Origin: Talpa occidentalis
Lineage: Eukaryota; Chordata; Mammalia; Eulipotyphla; Talpidae
Assembly: GCF_014898055.3 (NCBI RefSeq)
Contig: NW_023603184.1
Coordinates: 106,196,615-106,260,614 of the forward strand
Reading direction: 5' to 3'
Length of the DNA stretch: 64,000 nt
This document shows positions 1 to 10,692 of the stretch, in pieces (the first letter of the stretch is position 1; each line of letters starts with the position of its first letter). The translations under genes and the position numbers were made by a program. The notes under the pieces are model-generated. The model ran no database searches and had not been told where the DNA came from. It saw nothing but the letters and a program-made list of their open reading frames with translations.

Positions 1-350
1 TTGAAGTGGTTACAAAGAACCTCTCCTTACCCATCTATCTTCTGGAAAGACATAGCTGAAGGGATTTTGAAACTTTCACATAAAATGCCAGGACTCAGAA
101 TAGAGTGTGAGTACCACCTGCCTGACTGCTCTGTCACAGGTCATCTCTCTCAAACACCAACCAGAGCAAAATTTTCTTGCTACATACCCCGCCCCCCAGC
201 TTCTACTTCTCTCTCTAAAGCAGAATTAATCATTCATATCTACCCCGATTACACTGTCCATATGCCTTGATTATAGCAAGGGGGCCATAGTTGGTGAATA
301 ACATCTTCCCTGACAATCTGTAAGCAAATCTGGGGCCAATTCATTCATCT
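1..350. other. unassigned sequence
   Basis: No gene is visible. The open frame over the first 270 bases runs off the left edge and has no recognisable domain. The stretch may be the worn upstream part of the L2 element that ends just to the right, but I cannot align it with confidence. Confidence 0.3.
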
Positions 351-426
351 AAGAACCCCAGGGCATGCACAGTGCTGGTGTGTAACTGTAGGTACTCAGT
401 CAAAGTTTGTTGAATGAATAAATGAT
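351..426 (+). repeat. L2 LINE 3' end
   Basis: The block reads as a decayed L2 terminus: a 'cacagtgctgg' segment, then 'taggtactcagtcaaag' and a final 'ttgttgaatgaataaatga'. This matches the usual L2 ending, in which a 'cacatagtaggcgctcaataaa' type phrase precedes TGAA repeats. It is heavily diverged, as expected for an element that stopped moving before placental mammals radiated. Confidence 0.65.
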
Positions 427-1558
427 ATAGAGAAAGAGGTGAGAGTTATACACTGGCATGTAAGTCATGCATATTTTCATTTCACCATTTTCAAATTGTG
501 TGATAAAAGTAGGGAATACTCTGTGATGTGGCAATGGAATTCCATATTCTGGAGTCTGAACAGATATGTCATGATAATAAAATATTGATGATGTTAACTC
601 ATTATTAATTCAAGAGATTGGCAACATGGTTTCATGTGAGTTTTTTTGTTGTGGGGGAGTGAATATTTAATATATCCTCTGCAGGATTCCCCTTTTTTTC
701 CCTGATGGAAAAAAATGTGACTTTTACTTATTTATCTACAACCTTTGCAGGGTTCTATTTTTTCAGCTGGTTCTTCCTATCCAGGCTCAGGGTTTAAAAA
801 GGGGGTTGGTCCAAGGTTAGTTACAGCACTGGATGAGCTGAGTGCTGGCAACTGTCCCTGTGCCTATTGATTCTGGGACTATGCCAGGTCCCCCGGGACT
901 GGAAAGATTCCCTATCTGAGGCTACTTGGCTACAAAAACCCTTCCTCCAGCCCTTGCCAACTAAAACACAGTAGGAGCAAATGTTGTATGGCAACTGGGT
1001 ATAAACACAACAGTTGGAATGCTTCAGAAAGAAGCTTGGATTTCCTGTTAAGTGTATTCAATGTTAAAACAACAATAACAGTGTTAAAAACACATTTGGG
1101 GATTGTTAGAATGCCTTACCTACTGATTCTCATTATTCCTCTTTGAGACTCTCTGGATACACTGGCATCTCCAAGAAGTATTCCCTTAGGTATTTTCTTA
1201 GAAATTATGTCTAGTAGACTAGGTGAGGTAAATAAATGGATTAAAATAGACCCCAAAGTAAGGCAAATACAGTATGTGTTATACCAACATCCTATCTGTA
1301 AGAGTGGAATAGAGAAGGCGAGTAAAGAGATGTGGGTTTTGCTTTTGGTTATGATGCTTACGGGTTCTGAGCTCTCAGGGAACTCATGTCTTTGGCCTTT
1401 GCTGTCCTCTGAAATTGACCAAATGTCCTCAGCCCAGCATGCACTGTGCTTTAGTATAGGGTAGCAGCTCCTAGTTTTTAAATCATAGCATTTAGTGTTG
1501 CCATAAGAACAGAGAACCTCATGAATTTTCACAAGGGATTACCTAGTGGGTAGAACCC
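427..1558. other. unassigned AT-rich sequence
   Basis: No gene or confidently assignable repeat is seen. Overlapping frames on both strands near 1.1-1.5 kb have no recognisable domain and oppose each other, which is expected by chance. A T-rich patch sits at about 690-700. Confidence 0.4.
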
Positions 1559-2275
1559 TTGTAATGGTTTGGTTGTGTGTCCACAACCCCCCCCCCACCA
1601 AAGGTTGACATCCCAGCCTCCAGGAACGGCCTCATATTTGGAAATAGGGTCTTTGCAGATTTAAACAAGTTAAGATGAGGTCATTAAGGTGCACTCTAAC
1701 CCAATATAACTGATGTCCTTTTAAAATGGAGAAACAGGGCTTCCCTGGTAGTGCAAGGGGTTAAAATGCAACCTATGAAGCTAACTGCAGCCACTGAAGC
1801 ACGAGTTCCATCCCCACCCAGGGAGCTACCCGCATGGCACAGCAGACCTCTCCTGTCTCTCCCACTGCTCCCCTCAGCAGTGTGTTTCTGTCAGTCTGCC
1901 TATTCTTCTCCCCACTCTGTTTCTGGTGAATCCTCTCACTCCCACCCCACAGCTCTGGCCTGTACCCCAGCTCTTGTATGCATAAATAAATACATCTTTA
2001 AAAAAATAAAAAATAAAATGGAGAAACAACACAGGCAGTTATAGAGTGAAGATGTGTGAAGAGACACAAGGAAGACCACTATGTGACGATGGAGGTAGAG
2101 ATTGTGCTGCCATAAGCCAAGGACTGCCTTGGCTACTAGAAGCTAGAAGAGTCAAGGAAAGGTTTTTTTCTCTAGGTTACAGAGGATACATGGCCCAGTG
2201 AACACTTCGATCTCAGACTTGCAGCTTTCAGAACTATGAGACAATAAATTTCTGTTTGTTACAGAATCCTAATAT
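1559..2275 (+). mobile_element. MaLR-type solo LTR split by a SINE
   Basis: Both halves match the familiar MLT1/MST-class LTR layout of the ERVL-MaLR group. The left half carries 'ggaaatagggtctttgcag' followed by 'aagttaagatgaggtcatta' and 'ccaatataactgatgtcctt'. The right half carries 'gaagaccactatgtgacga', 'aagccaaggactgcc' and the ending 'gagacaataaatttctg', which holds a polyadenylation signal. A SINE lies between the halves. No internal retroviral sequence is seen, so this is a solo LTR. The subfamily is uncertain. Confidence 0.7.
1737..2014 (+). mobile_element. tRNA-derived SINE, older type, inside the LTR
   Basis: It starts 'ggcttccctggtagtgcaag', has a worn B-box region ('gagttccatcccc'), the family body 'agcagacctctcctg' and 'cctcagcagtgtgtttctg', and an A-rich 'ataaataaatacatcttt' tail. 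Exact 14-bp target duplications, AAAATGGAGAAACA, flank it at 1723-1736 and 2015-2028. This copy has the 'gcaaggggttaaaatgcaacc' type of tRNA head and ends 'ctctggcctgtacccc' instead of 'cttctgactgtaccc'. That marks a different subfamily from most copies in the window. Confidence 0.9.
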
Positions 2276-2381
2276 AGACCCTCACCTCATATCTCCTGAG
2301 GCCCGGCTCCATCTGGTTTCTTAGCAGAAGGGAATGGATGTTTTGCCCAGGGAGTGGATATTTGTGTTTGACATTTAACAG

Positions 2382-2511
2382 ATGAAAGAGTGGACAAGAG
2401 ATAAAATGGGGTAAAAGAGGGAAAGAAGAAAAATTAAAGGTAAGTTGTTATGAAAATGGAGAAGAACAGGATCAGTCTTTAACTGTTACATACAAGCACA
2501 CCCTAACAGCT
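2382..2511. repeat. direct duplication, copy A (130 bp)
   Basis: This block recurs at 3620-3749 with no gaps and, by my count, six substitutions in 130 bases (about 95% identity). It runs from 'atgaaagagtggacaagag' to 'caccctaacagct'. It is not flanked by obvious target duplications and has no SINE or LINE hallmarks. Copy A has TG or CA at two sites where copy B has CG, so copy A looks like the more decayed copy. Confidence 0.95.
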
Positions 2512-3284
2512 AAGGTGTTTCCATGCCACTTTATAAATATTCATTGTCCCAGCTCCTTGAATTGCCTCCACTGATAGCCGGGCTGCCCCTACTATTTGGT
2601 TTCTCTATCCCTTCCTGGGTGTCCTCTCCAGGAGTTCCCGCATAATTCAGCAAATGAAGAGTTGATTCTTGGCTCTGCAGAAAGTCACTGGATGCTGCCC
2701 GAGGGCCGCCTCTGCCACAGGCCCTTCTAAAGGCCCTTCTAACTAGTCAGTGCCAGAAGCAAATGACATAATTTTCTGATTGAGAGCTTCATGCATTTGA
2801 AGTGTGGTACCAGACTTCTGCAAGTAATGTGAGAACATGCAATGGAAGGAGGTGGAACCAGAGGCTGCCAAAGGGAGGTGAAGAGAAACAAAGAAGAGAT
2901 CAGAAAGCACAACCAGGAAGAGGGGCCCACGGACTAGTTTCTGTACAGTTGAGATATTGTTTACCTAAAAACGCTTTCTGGTTTCCCAGTCTGATCCCTA
3001 GAAACCAACCACTTAATCAAGAGGAGGAGAGAGGGAGGAAAGAAGACATAGAGGAGAAAGGCAAAGAAAGACCAGTCTCACAGAGATACAACAGAGGTGA
3101 GACCCGACCGTAGGTCTTAAGGCCTGGACCTGGTGTCAAACTTGCCCTCTGGACCAGAAGAGATGTCAGGCAAGTGACCGCTTGTTGATGGTAACCATGG
3201 AGGCTCAACTCGGCTACAGAAAACTCTTATGTCAGTCAGTCTAGCTGCAATGAGGTGGATAGAGGCAGCACTCTTAGCAGCAAT
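2512..3284. other. unassigned sequence between duplication copies
   Basis: No gene is seen. The 103-codon frame at 2802-3113 is purine-rich and low in complexity, and it overlaps antisense frames. Nothing resembles a known domain. Confidence 0.35.
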
Positions 3285-3500
3285 AACCCTTTCACCTCTC
3301 TATATGTTTCATCTCACTTAATCCTCAAAAAACCCATAAGAAGTAAATGTTAGCATTGATTCCCATTTTACAGGCGAAGAATCTGAAATGCAGCAAAATT
3401 AATTTACCTAAATAGCTATGGCCAGTAAGGAATGGAGCTAAGATTAAAACTCAGGTACATTTGCCTCCAATATCTGGTCCTTGGCCACTAATCTATCAAC
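3285..3500 (-). repeat. MIR SINE relic
   Basis: Read on the plus strand it follows the reverse MIR consensus: 'cacttaatcctcaaaaaacc', 'cccattttacaggcgaagaa', then a variant of the 'cagtaaggaatggagctaag' segment and 'ggtccttggccactaatct'. The order and spacing match MIR, with strong divergence. Confidence 0.75.
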
Positions 3501-3619
3501 TCCCTCTAGAGAACTTATTTAACCATGCATAATTTGAAGTAGGCCAGATTTAAGAAAGGAACATATATTCCATCAATGATCCTAGCCCCCAGCCAAGTAA
3601 ATCTTTTTACCAAATCCAT

Positions 3620-3749
3620 ATGAAAGAGTGGACAAGAGATAAGATGGGGTGAAAGAGGGAAAGAAGAAAAATTAAAGGTAAGTTGTTATGAAAACGGAGA
3701 CGAGCAGGATCAGTCTTTAACTGTTACATACGAGCACACCCTAACAGCT
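3620..3749. repeat. direct duplication, copy B (130 bp)
   Basis: This is the partner of 2382-2511, in the same orientation and 1,238 bases further on. It keeps CpGs at two sites where copy A has TG or CA, so it is probably closer to the ancestral sequence. The sequence outside the block does not match between the two sites, so the edges are sharp. Confidence 0.95.
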
Positions 3750-4436
3750 CATTCCTCATTGTCAGATACTTCTGCCCAAGTGACATCATTTAATACTTAT
3801 TGAATGTCCATTGGGCATTAAGCATAGGATGTACAAGTTCTCACGCTGGCATCTCTCAGGCTTTCTGTATTGGAAATAATATAGGCACTAGCTTCTAAGT
3901 CAAAAGTGATCTTGAGAGATCTCATTGTTACTCTACCCCTACCCATCCAGGGGGAGGATATAAAGGAGAGTTTCCCAGATACGATTCAGATTTATGGGTA
4001 ACATAAATCCAATTATTCTTAAATAAGATTTGCCTTTATCATTTGGAGCATTCTTAACTCTTTATCTATGTTTACCTCATCAACCCCATTTGGTAAACAC
4101 CACTCAAGCAAGCTCTCAAACACACAACCCTTTAGAAATCAATGTAAATGTAATTCTACCAACCTTAGCTAAGCTAATAAGAGCTGAAAGGTCATAGTGG
4201 TACCAGCCATGCAATGAATAATAGCTGTAAATGCAACTCAGTGATTGATTCAACCAATGACAATGAAGGTCATGGGGGAAAAGAGCCATTTCATTTTCTC
4301 ATCTACGTTAGTAAGGTTTAAAGTACATTTAAGTTTGGGATTGGGTCTTGGGCTCACTATATATCACTACCTGCATTGTTGGACCCTGCAGAAGAAAAGG
4401 AAACTGTTAAAAAAGAAGAACTTGGTTTTATTGCTG
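3750..4436. other. unassigned sequence
   Basis: AT-rich, with no recognisable gene or repeat. A frame at 4245-4478 ends in a lysine-rich stretch that comes from the A/T-rich tail of the adjacent SINE. Confidence 0.35.
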
Positions 4437-4451
4437 GCTTTCATATGTTCT

Positions 4452-4737
4452 CTTTTTAAAAAAAAATTTTTTTTTTAAGATTTATTTATTTATTTATACA
4501 AGCACTGGGTACAGTCAGAAGTGCAGGAGGGTGAGAGAATTCACCAGAGCCAGAGCGGGGAACAGAACAGGCAGATCGATGAAATACACTGCTGAGGAGA
4601 GCAGTGGGCACAGCAGGAGAGGTCTGTTGCACCATGTGGGATCCTCTCCTGCAGCCGGGGATCGGACCGGCACTGCAGAGACTGCGGGCAGCTTTGCAAC
4701 CCAGCACTCAACCACTGTGCCACCAGGGGAGTCCCTT
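4452..4737 (-). mobile_element. tRNA-derived SINE, younger type
   Basis: The element is inverted. An A/T-rich tail (seen here as 'aagatttatttatttattta') is followed by 'caagcactgggtacagtcag', the body, a B box ('ggatcggaccgg' in reverse) and a tRNA-like head ending 'gccaccaggggag'. Target duplications of 15 bp with one mismatch flank it: 'gctttcatatgttct' at 4437-4451 and 'gctttaatatgttct' at 4738-4752. Frames on both strands here are SINE artefacts. Confidence 0.92.
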
Positions 4738-4825
4738 GCTTTAATATGTTCTGTCAAGAAAGATCCTCAATCATCAATGTATACTTTATCTATTCCCATT
4801 TTCATACACACCTGCTTTACTCTCC

Positions 4826-5118
4826 TTTGCCTTCCATAACAAATTTCCACAAATGCATCTCTAGTAACATCTGGAACCTACACATTCCTTGGCTTGTAGA
4901 TGAGTACCCAAGCCTCCTGTGTTTCTATCTTCACATGACTGTTTACCTATAAGACAGCATCATATTAGCTGAGGGATGCACACTACCAGTATGACTTCAT
5001 CTTAACTACTTAATTACATCCGCAAAGACCTACTTCCAAAGAAAGTTGCATTTTGAGACACTGGAGATTAGGGCTTCAACATATATTTTGGAGAATATAT
5101 AGCTCAACCCATAGCAAC
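4826..5118 (-). mobile_element. MaLR/MLT1-type LTR relic
   Basis: It follows the reverse of the same LTR class seen at 1.6-2.3 kb: 'cataacaaatttccac' at one end, then 'ggcttgtagatgag', 'cttcatcttaactacttaa', 'catccgcaaagacctacttc' and a 'gattagggcttcaacatat' to 'gctcaacccatagca' ending. It is strongly diverged and some parts are missing. Confidence 0.6.
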
Positions 5119-5424
5119 ATCCAGATAAAAAAGATTAGAGTTCATGGCACTCTGACTGTCAGGTTACACATTAGACAAAATATTTGCCAAAACTACAATA
5201 TGAGATGAATGTTTTAGTTATAAGTAATTAAACTTTTTAAGTCTTTTTTAATTAAAAAGTATTTAACACAAAAAGAATATTATGTAAACATACAAGATTG
5301 AAAGGAAATAAAATTAATAGTGATCATTTATGAAATGTCAGTTTAAAAAATAAGACACTGCCCCAAAATTAAAGCCCCCACATGTCTCTATCTAATCTAA
5401 TCTCATCTTCCTTCTTTCTTGATG
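5119..5424. other. unassigned AT-rich sequence
   Basis: Very AT-rich sequence without a recognisable repeat or open frame. Confidence 0.35.
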
Positions 5425-6050
5425 AGCAAGACATATTAGGTCCCTGCCTTAATGGAGCCTTCATTTAAATTGAGGAAGAAAGACGCTAAATACAAAATAT
5501 CATAAAAGGAAAGAACCATGAGAAACATTAAAATGGGGTGACATGACAGAAAGAAACCGGATGGCTTCTTTGGACTGGAAGCCTTCTTTGGGTTGGTGAC
5601 ATTTAAGCTGAGATCTCATTGAAAATAAGGAGTTAGTAATGTGAAATTAAGGAATAGAGCATCTAAGTCAAGGCATGAGAAAGTGCAAAGGCTATAGGCA
5701 AGACCAGCTTGGACAACAAAAGATCAGAAAGCACAAAGTCGCAGATAAGAATGTACTTTAAAAACTGGAGTAAAAAGTTTAGATTTTTTCTACGTGCAAT
5801 GAGATACTCTTTGAGAGTTTTAAATAAGGACATCGCATGAATTTATGTTGCAAAAGATAACATGGCTTCTAGGTGCAAGATTGGGGCAAACTATTGATAG
5901 AGGCAGTGAAACTATCAGAATTAGACTGATAGTAGCAGAGGTGGACACAAGTACAGATTTAGGGTGTCCGTTAGGGATGGAGTCTACAGGGCTTATTAAT
6001 GCCCTGGACGTGGGAATAAAGGAAAGAGAAAATGATGGTAATATATTTGG
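5425..6050 (-). repeat. old LINE debris, probably L2-type
   Basis: The run 'ggtccctgccttaatggagc', 'ggcttctttggactgga', 'gtgacatttaagctgagat' and 'gtgcaaaggctataggcaag' follows an old, very common mammalian repeat. That repeat usually continues from an inverted L2 3' end. The match is to the order of phrases; the divergence is high. The 106- and 79-codon frames inside it are chance frames. Confidence 0.5.
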
Positions 6051-6344
6051 CTTGCGCAACTGGATTGTGGTACATTTTAATGAGTCAGGAAAGATTTATG
6101 AACAGCAAATTTTGGGATGTGTAAATCACAAGTTTTCTTTTGTTAAGTTTGATAGATGCCTATAAAACAATCAAGTGAAGATTTTACTAGGCCATTGGCC
6201 ATACAAATCCTAGAATCTTTGTTAAAAACTTATCTTATTCTTCGTGAAAAATAATCAACTCTGCATTAGTCAAGACACATTCTGTATGTGGTAAATTTCC
6301 CCAGCCATTTCCTTGTGGCCTTGTTTCCCTTTGCTTCTGCTTAT

Positions 6345-6478
6345 TAAGCACTCAATCACTTACTTACTATATATTTTCTAGTGGTTGTTATATGGATGAA
6401 CACAGTGCTGGCATCTAACATGCTGCAGACATAAGTGACTATGAATTTTTACAGAATAAATGAATGAATGAATGAATA
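6345..6478 (+). repeat. possible L2 3' end with (TGAA)n tail
   Basis: The stretch 'cacagtgctggcatctaaca' is followed downstream by 'agaataaatgaatgaatgaa'. The TGAA repeat at 6460-6477 is the typical L2 terminus. The middle is too worn for a firm call. Confidence 0.45.
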
Positions 6479-6544
6479 TACTTCTCAAGTTCTCTTAAGA
6501 TTTAAGTTTTTAACCAGCAAGTAGTCTAGTACAAGAAATAATAC

Positions 6545-6674
6545 ATATACATTTATTATTATTTTTTTATTTATATCTTTTACATCATTGTGTAGTCCCT
6601 GTAAAATTCCGACCGCCAATATACCCGTGAACCATCACCATTGTCCCTTGTGCAATTCTCTCCCCTGTTTTGAT
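6545..6674 (-). repeat. possible L1 3' UTR fragment
   Basis: T-rich sequence followed by 'cattgtgtagtccctgt' and a pyrimidine-rich stretch resembles the layout of the inverted L1 3' UTR at the right edge of the window, but the bases do not align closely. A SINE interrupts it. Confidence 0.25.
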
Positions 6675-6692
6675 CTCAATACATATACTTTA

Positions 6693-6952
6693 TATTTTTT
6701 TTTATTAAAGATTTATTTATTTATTTATACAAGCACTGGGTACAGTCTGAAGCCCGGGAGGGTGAAAGAATTCACCAGAGCCAGAACGGGGAACAGAATA
6801 GGCAGACCGATGAAATACACTGCTGAGGGGAGCAGCGGGCAGGGCTGGAGAGGTCTGTCGTGCCATGTGGGACCCTCGCGAGTGGCCGGGGATTGAATCG
6901 GCACTGCAGCTTCGCAGCCCAGTGCTCAACCACTGCGCCACCAGGGGAGGCC
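6693..6952 (-). mobile_element. tRNA-derived SINE, younger type
   Basis: An inverted copy with an 'aagatttatttatttattta' tail, 'caagcactgggtacagtc', the family body and the tRNA-like head ending 'gccaccaggggaggcc'. It has perfect 18-bp target duplications, CTCAATACATATACTTTA, at 6675-6692 and 6953-6970. These are the longest and cleanest in the window, which suggests a recent insertion. The copy lacks some head sequence compared with the copy at 20.6 kb. Confidence 0.95.
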
Positions 6953-7144
6953 CTCAATACATATACTTTAATAACTAAAAAGTGGTGAGTTGAATAGGAA
7001 ATGTACTAATAAAGGATTATGGGAGTTCAGAAGATACAAAATTCAGGAAATGTGTATAATCATGTGATTAAATACATTCAGTAAAGAGAATGAAGAAACT
7101 AAGACTATATGCAGTAACATTAATTCCACAAACATAATTTGAAC

Positions 7145-7395
7145 AAAAAAAGTCACACAAAAACTGTGTACTGTGTGATTCCATTTCTATAAAATGCAAG
7201 AAAGGTAAAGCTAATCTATGGAATTAGAAGTCAAGATAGTTGCTACCTTGTATAGAAAGCATGAGAGAAATCCTGGGATTCTGGTTATGTTTTGCTTCTT
7301 GGGTTTTGCTTATACGAGTGTATTCACTTTGTGAAAATTCATCTATTCACACACTTAGAATTTGTACTTTCTAAATGTATCAAAAGAACTGTGAA
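7145..7395 (+). repeat. L1 3' UTR relic
   Basis: The block 'actgtgtgattccatttcta' leads to 'taaaatgcaagaaagg', 'aattagaagtcaagatagtt', 'gggattctggttatgtttt' and 'cactttgtgaaaattcatc'. This is the usual order of the 3' UTR of old L1M/L1P-type elements. No coding part is attached. Confidence 0.65.
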
Positions 7396-7683
7396 GGGTC
7401 TGAGATTTACCCTATTTGCAAGTCTGCCATAGTTTTATGGATGCTGGCAGAGGACATGATACTTCTGGGTCAGCGATAAAGGAATTGATTATTCATAGTA
7501 TGGAAAGTAATATGAGCTTCATGTTTCCTCTGGTTCTTCTTTCTGACTCCCCAAAATTACACAAGGGGTTGCGCAAATGGATGCTGTATATATAGTGGGT
7601 TTGTGTCACAATTTACCCCACATATAGAGAACCCTAGTCCCTCACAATGGGATACAATCAAGCCTGCCCTAATTTTGCCCTGA
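7396..7683. other. unassigned sequence
   Basis: No gene or repeat recognised between the L1 relic and the next SINE. Confidence 0.35.
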
Positions 7684-7697
7684 AGAGAGACAATATC

Positions 7698-7988
7698 GGC
7701 CTCCCCGGTGGCGCAGCAGTTGAGCGCTGGGCTGAGAAGCTGCCCGCAGCCTCTGCAGCGCCGGTTCGATCCCCAGCTGCTCCCCGGCCACCGGAGGAGG
7801 ATCCCACATGGCGCGCAGACCTCTCCTGACGCCCGCTGCTCCCCTCAGCAGTGTATTTCAGTCCTTCTGCCTGCTCTGCTCCCCGCTCTGGCTCTGGTGA
7901 ATCCTCTCACCCTCCCGCGCTTCTGACTGTACCCAGTGCTTGTATAAATGAATGAATAAATAAATAAATCTTTAAAAAAAAAAAAAAA
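7698..7988 (+). mobile_element. tRNA-derived SINE, younger type
   Basis: A full-length copy. It has the head 'ggcctccccggtggcgcagc', a B box 'ggttcgatccc' at 7763-7773, the body 'gcgcagacctctcctgacg', a hairpin-forming 'ctgctcccctcagcag', the end 'cttctgactgtacccagtg', and a TAAA-repeat plus poly(A) tail. Target duplications of 14 bp, AGAGAGACAATATC, lie at 7684-7697 and 7989-8002. The frames at 7647-7926 are SINE-derived. Confidence 0.95.
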
Positions 7989-8002
7989 AGAGAGACAATA
8001 TC

Positions 8003-8829
8003 ATTATACTAGATAGTAAGCAAATTTAATCTCTATCTTCTAAGGCTGTTTGCTACACAATCTTCCTTTGAAAAGATACTCTTTGCTCACAAGACTTTCA
8101 GAAATGTGACCCCTGGAGGATTATCTGATAACATGGCATACTTCAATAAAACATTTACATTTGAAAATATGTGCTGTCTTAGTAAGGTCTTATTTGGGCA
8201 TTAGCAACTTAAAGGGAAGTGACTCTTGTGTAAGGAACAAGGAGCAGTTGTGTTTGAGGAGAATGCAGGGTTTTTTTCTACCTAAATGTTCTTCCAGCAT
8301 GGGAAAGTGAGTAAAATGAAATTCAAATGGCCAATTTTACCATCTTTTTTACTGCTCAGATATGGGCCTGTAGAAGGGAAGAAAATCACATTAAAGAATG
8401 AAACAAAATTTTAAGGAATCATCTGTGGAACTCATTTATCCTTTTCCCTACTCCCCCAACACTGCAAGAGTTTGGACTATTTAGAGCTGAGATTCAGAAA
8501 ATATTTCCACCATAATATGTGCACAGTTCAGTAGGTTTTATTTTGAAAGTAAACTAAGAAACAGAGAAAATAATAAACTCAAATGCCTTTAAAAGTTTTT
8601 TTATTTCTGTAATTGAAATTTTTAAACCAAAATTATATTGGCCCTAATTAACTTTACTTTGAAAGACAAATCTCTAAATTCCTCTTGTCTTATTTACAAT
8701 AAATCTAGATGACCCAATAGCATTTAAGCAGCAATGTGATATACTTTCAATACTTAACATTTTCTTAACAGTTTCTCCCTGAAACATCCATTTTTATGCT
8801 ACCTAGGTAAGAGTGTGGAAGTGAATATT
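8003..8829. other. unassigned AT-rich sequence
   Basis: No gene seen and no repeat that I can name. It shades into a more structured-looking block on its right. Confidence 0.35.
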
Positions 8830-9075
8830 AAAATCCCATAACCATATTTTGGTGCTGATGCTGCATTTTCACATTTTATGATATATCTTGAGCTGTTTGA
8901 TTGAACGGCAGTCTGCTGTTTAATCAAGAGCCATGTGTTATTCTATATAAATGTACTGTATTATAAAAGTGAATGTAAAATTAATTTCAGGATATATATG
9001 TTTAATTATATAGCCTCATGTTACATATCTGAATCAAAATGTGCATTGCCTTTTAATAGCTTGAAAAAGTTTGGA
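8830..9075. promoter_or_regulatory. candidate conserved non-coding element
   Basis: The block contains 'gctgcattttcacattttat', 'ttgattgaacggcagtctg', 'aaattaatttcaggatat' and 'gtgcattgccttttaatagc'. It has no repeat signature, several TTAAT/TAATT homeodomain-like cores and an isolated retained CpG. This texture is typical of developmental enhancers in gene deserts. Conservation itself is not shown here. Confidence 0.3.
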
Positions 9076-9214
9076 ATTAATTTAAGCAATGAAGCTTGAG
9101 ATATTTTTAAGGTTTTTTTTTTTTTCTCAGAGCATAGTATCATTCTTACGTTGAGTCATTTGTGTTTTTTCCAATTTAGCCCTTCACATGGGGATGTAAA
9201 GGATATAACATTTT

Positions 9215-9420
9215 TGAATGTTTGTTTTGCACCAGGCAATGGAATAGATAATTAACACATATCACCTAGTTTTTAAGCCTAGCAGAATTCCATGAGGTGG
9301 GTGTAATGATTCCCACTTTAAACATGAACAAATAAATCAGGAATAAATTACCTGAGGATATACCATGAGTTAGTGGTGGAATCAGGATTTGATTTTAGAG
9401 CTATATGATTTCATACTAAA
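9215..9420 (-). repeat. MIR SINE relic
   Basis: Read forward it follows the reverse MIR order: 'caccaggcaatggaatagat', 'ccatgaggtgggtgtaatga', 'ttcccactttaaacatgaac', 'ttacctgaggatatacc' and 'gttagtggtggaatcagga'. Confidence 0.7.
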
Positions 9421-10692
9421 ATCAATTAAAGAATAGGACTTAGAGACCACAACACAGGGTAGACTAGGAAGATTTTGATAAACTCTTCCCTACGTATATT
9501 TCACTCAAGTTTGGTGGCTCACAGTTGAGGCCAAACAGGAGAGGGAAGGAGAGTTGCAGCCAGGAGGACAGTATTTCCAGTCAGCTGAGTGGGCATAGAC
9601 TGTGGCCTACCACACTGTGTAGGGAGGATCTCTCAGCGAGGGTAGAGTGCAAAGCCACCTACACATGGGCAGTGCGTCCTTTGGTCCATTGTGGAGAATC
9701 TGACAGCTGACAACCAGAGTGGTGGGATCTCATCCCCACTCCCTGAAGGGAGATGGGAGAGAAAGCCCTGTTGTGCTCCTTGAAGAGGAGTGACAAGGAG
9801 GGAGGTGGTGTACTGGAAGTTGGATTTCATGCAGCAGAGATCAGCGCCTGCTTTGGACCAAAGGGGAGAAGAGGCAGTATAAAACTCCCAGTTTGGGTAG
9901 GCCTCTCTCCACACCAAAACTGAGACTAAGTCTTTGGGCTCCAGCTTCCCATACTTCCCTCTCCTGCCACCAAATTAAACAAAGAGAAACAAACAAAACT
10001 AAAGCCTTAGTATCCCAACCAGAAAAACCAAGGTGATAAATATGTCCATGAAAAGAGCTTCTGAACACAAGATGGAAAAGCAAAAGAGAATAAAAATCCC
10101 AAGATCTATACAAATGATACAAATATATTCAGGGACCTAGCAGACAAAAGTTTTAGGATAGCAATCATACAGAAACTTAATGACATCCTAAATCCTCAAT
10201 CAACCATAGAAAGGAAGGCTCAGAATCTTAGAAAAGAGATTCAGGAATAGAAGTAGTTCCTCACTAAAGTGATTGAAGGTATTAAAAAGAACACAAAAGG
10301 AGATGCTGAATGAAGTGAAAAGAAAGATGGAAAGCATGCTAAGTAGAGTTAAACTGGAAGAACAGAGAATTTTAAAAATTGAACATGCAGATGTATAAAT
10401 GATCGAAGTCGGAAAATGATCCAAGTCCTAGACTTAGGAGAAATGAAGAAATTCCTCAAGAAATATCAGACTCCATTAGAAGAGGAAATATAAGGATAAT
10501 GGTATTCCAGAAGGTAAAGAAAGAGAAAAGAATGTAGAGAGCCTATTCAAATAAATAATAGCTGAGAACTTTCTAAATAAAAGGAAAGAACTAACTATGG
10601 GTGTTCAGGAAACTCAGAGAACACCAATTTTTCTAAATGCAAAATGACAGATACCAATAAACATCATTCTTAAATTATCAAAAGTCAATGGT

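Noticed and set aside
1116..1532. 138-codon minus-strand frame
   Set aside because: It opposes an 85-codon plus-strand frame, has no recognisable domain, and shows no splice or promoter context.
4486..4839. Overlapping frames of 60-102 codons on both strands (also at 6588-6957, 7647-7926, 10899-11267 and 20625-20926)
   Set aside because: They lie within SINE copies and give near-identical peptides (for example ending SACINK) because they translate the same repeat.
7700..7775. A tRNA gene (A- and B-box-like motifs)
   Set aside because: This is the tRNA-derived head of a SINE. The same head recurs in the other copies and does not fold as an intact tRNA gene in context.
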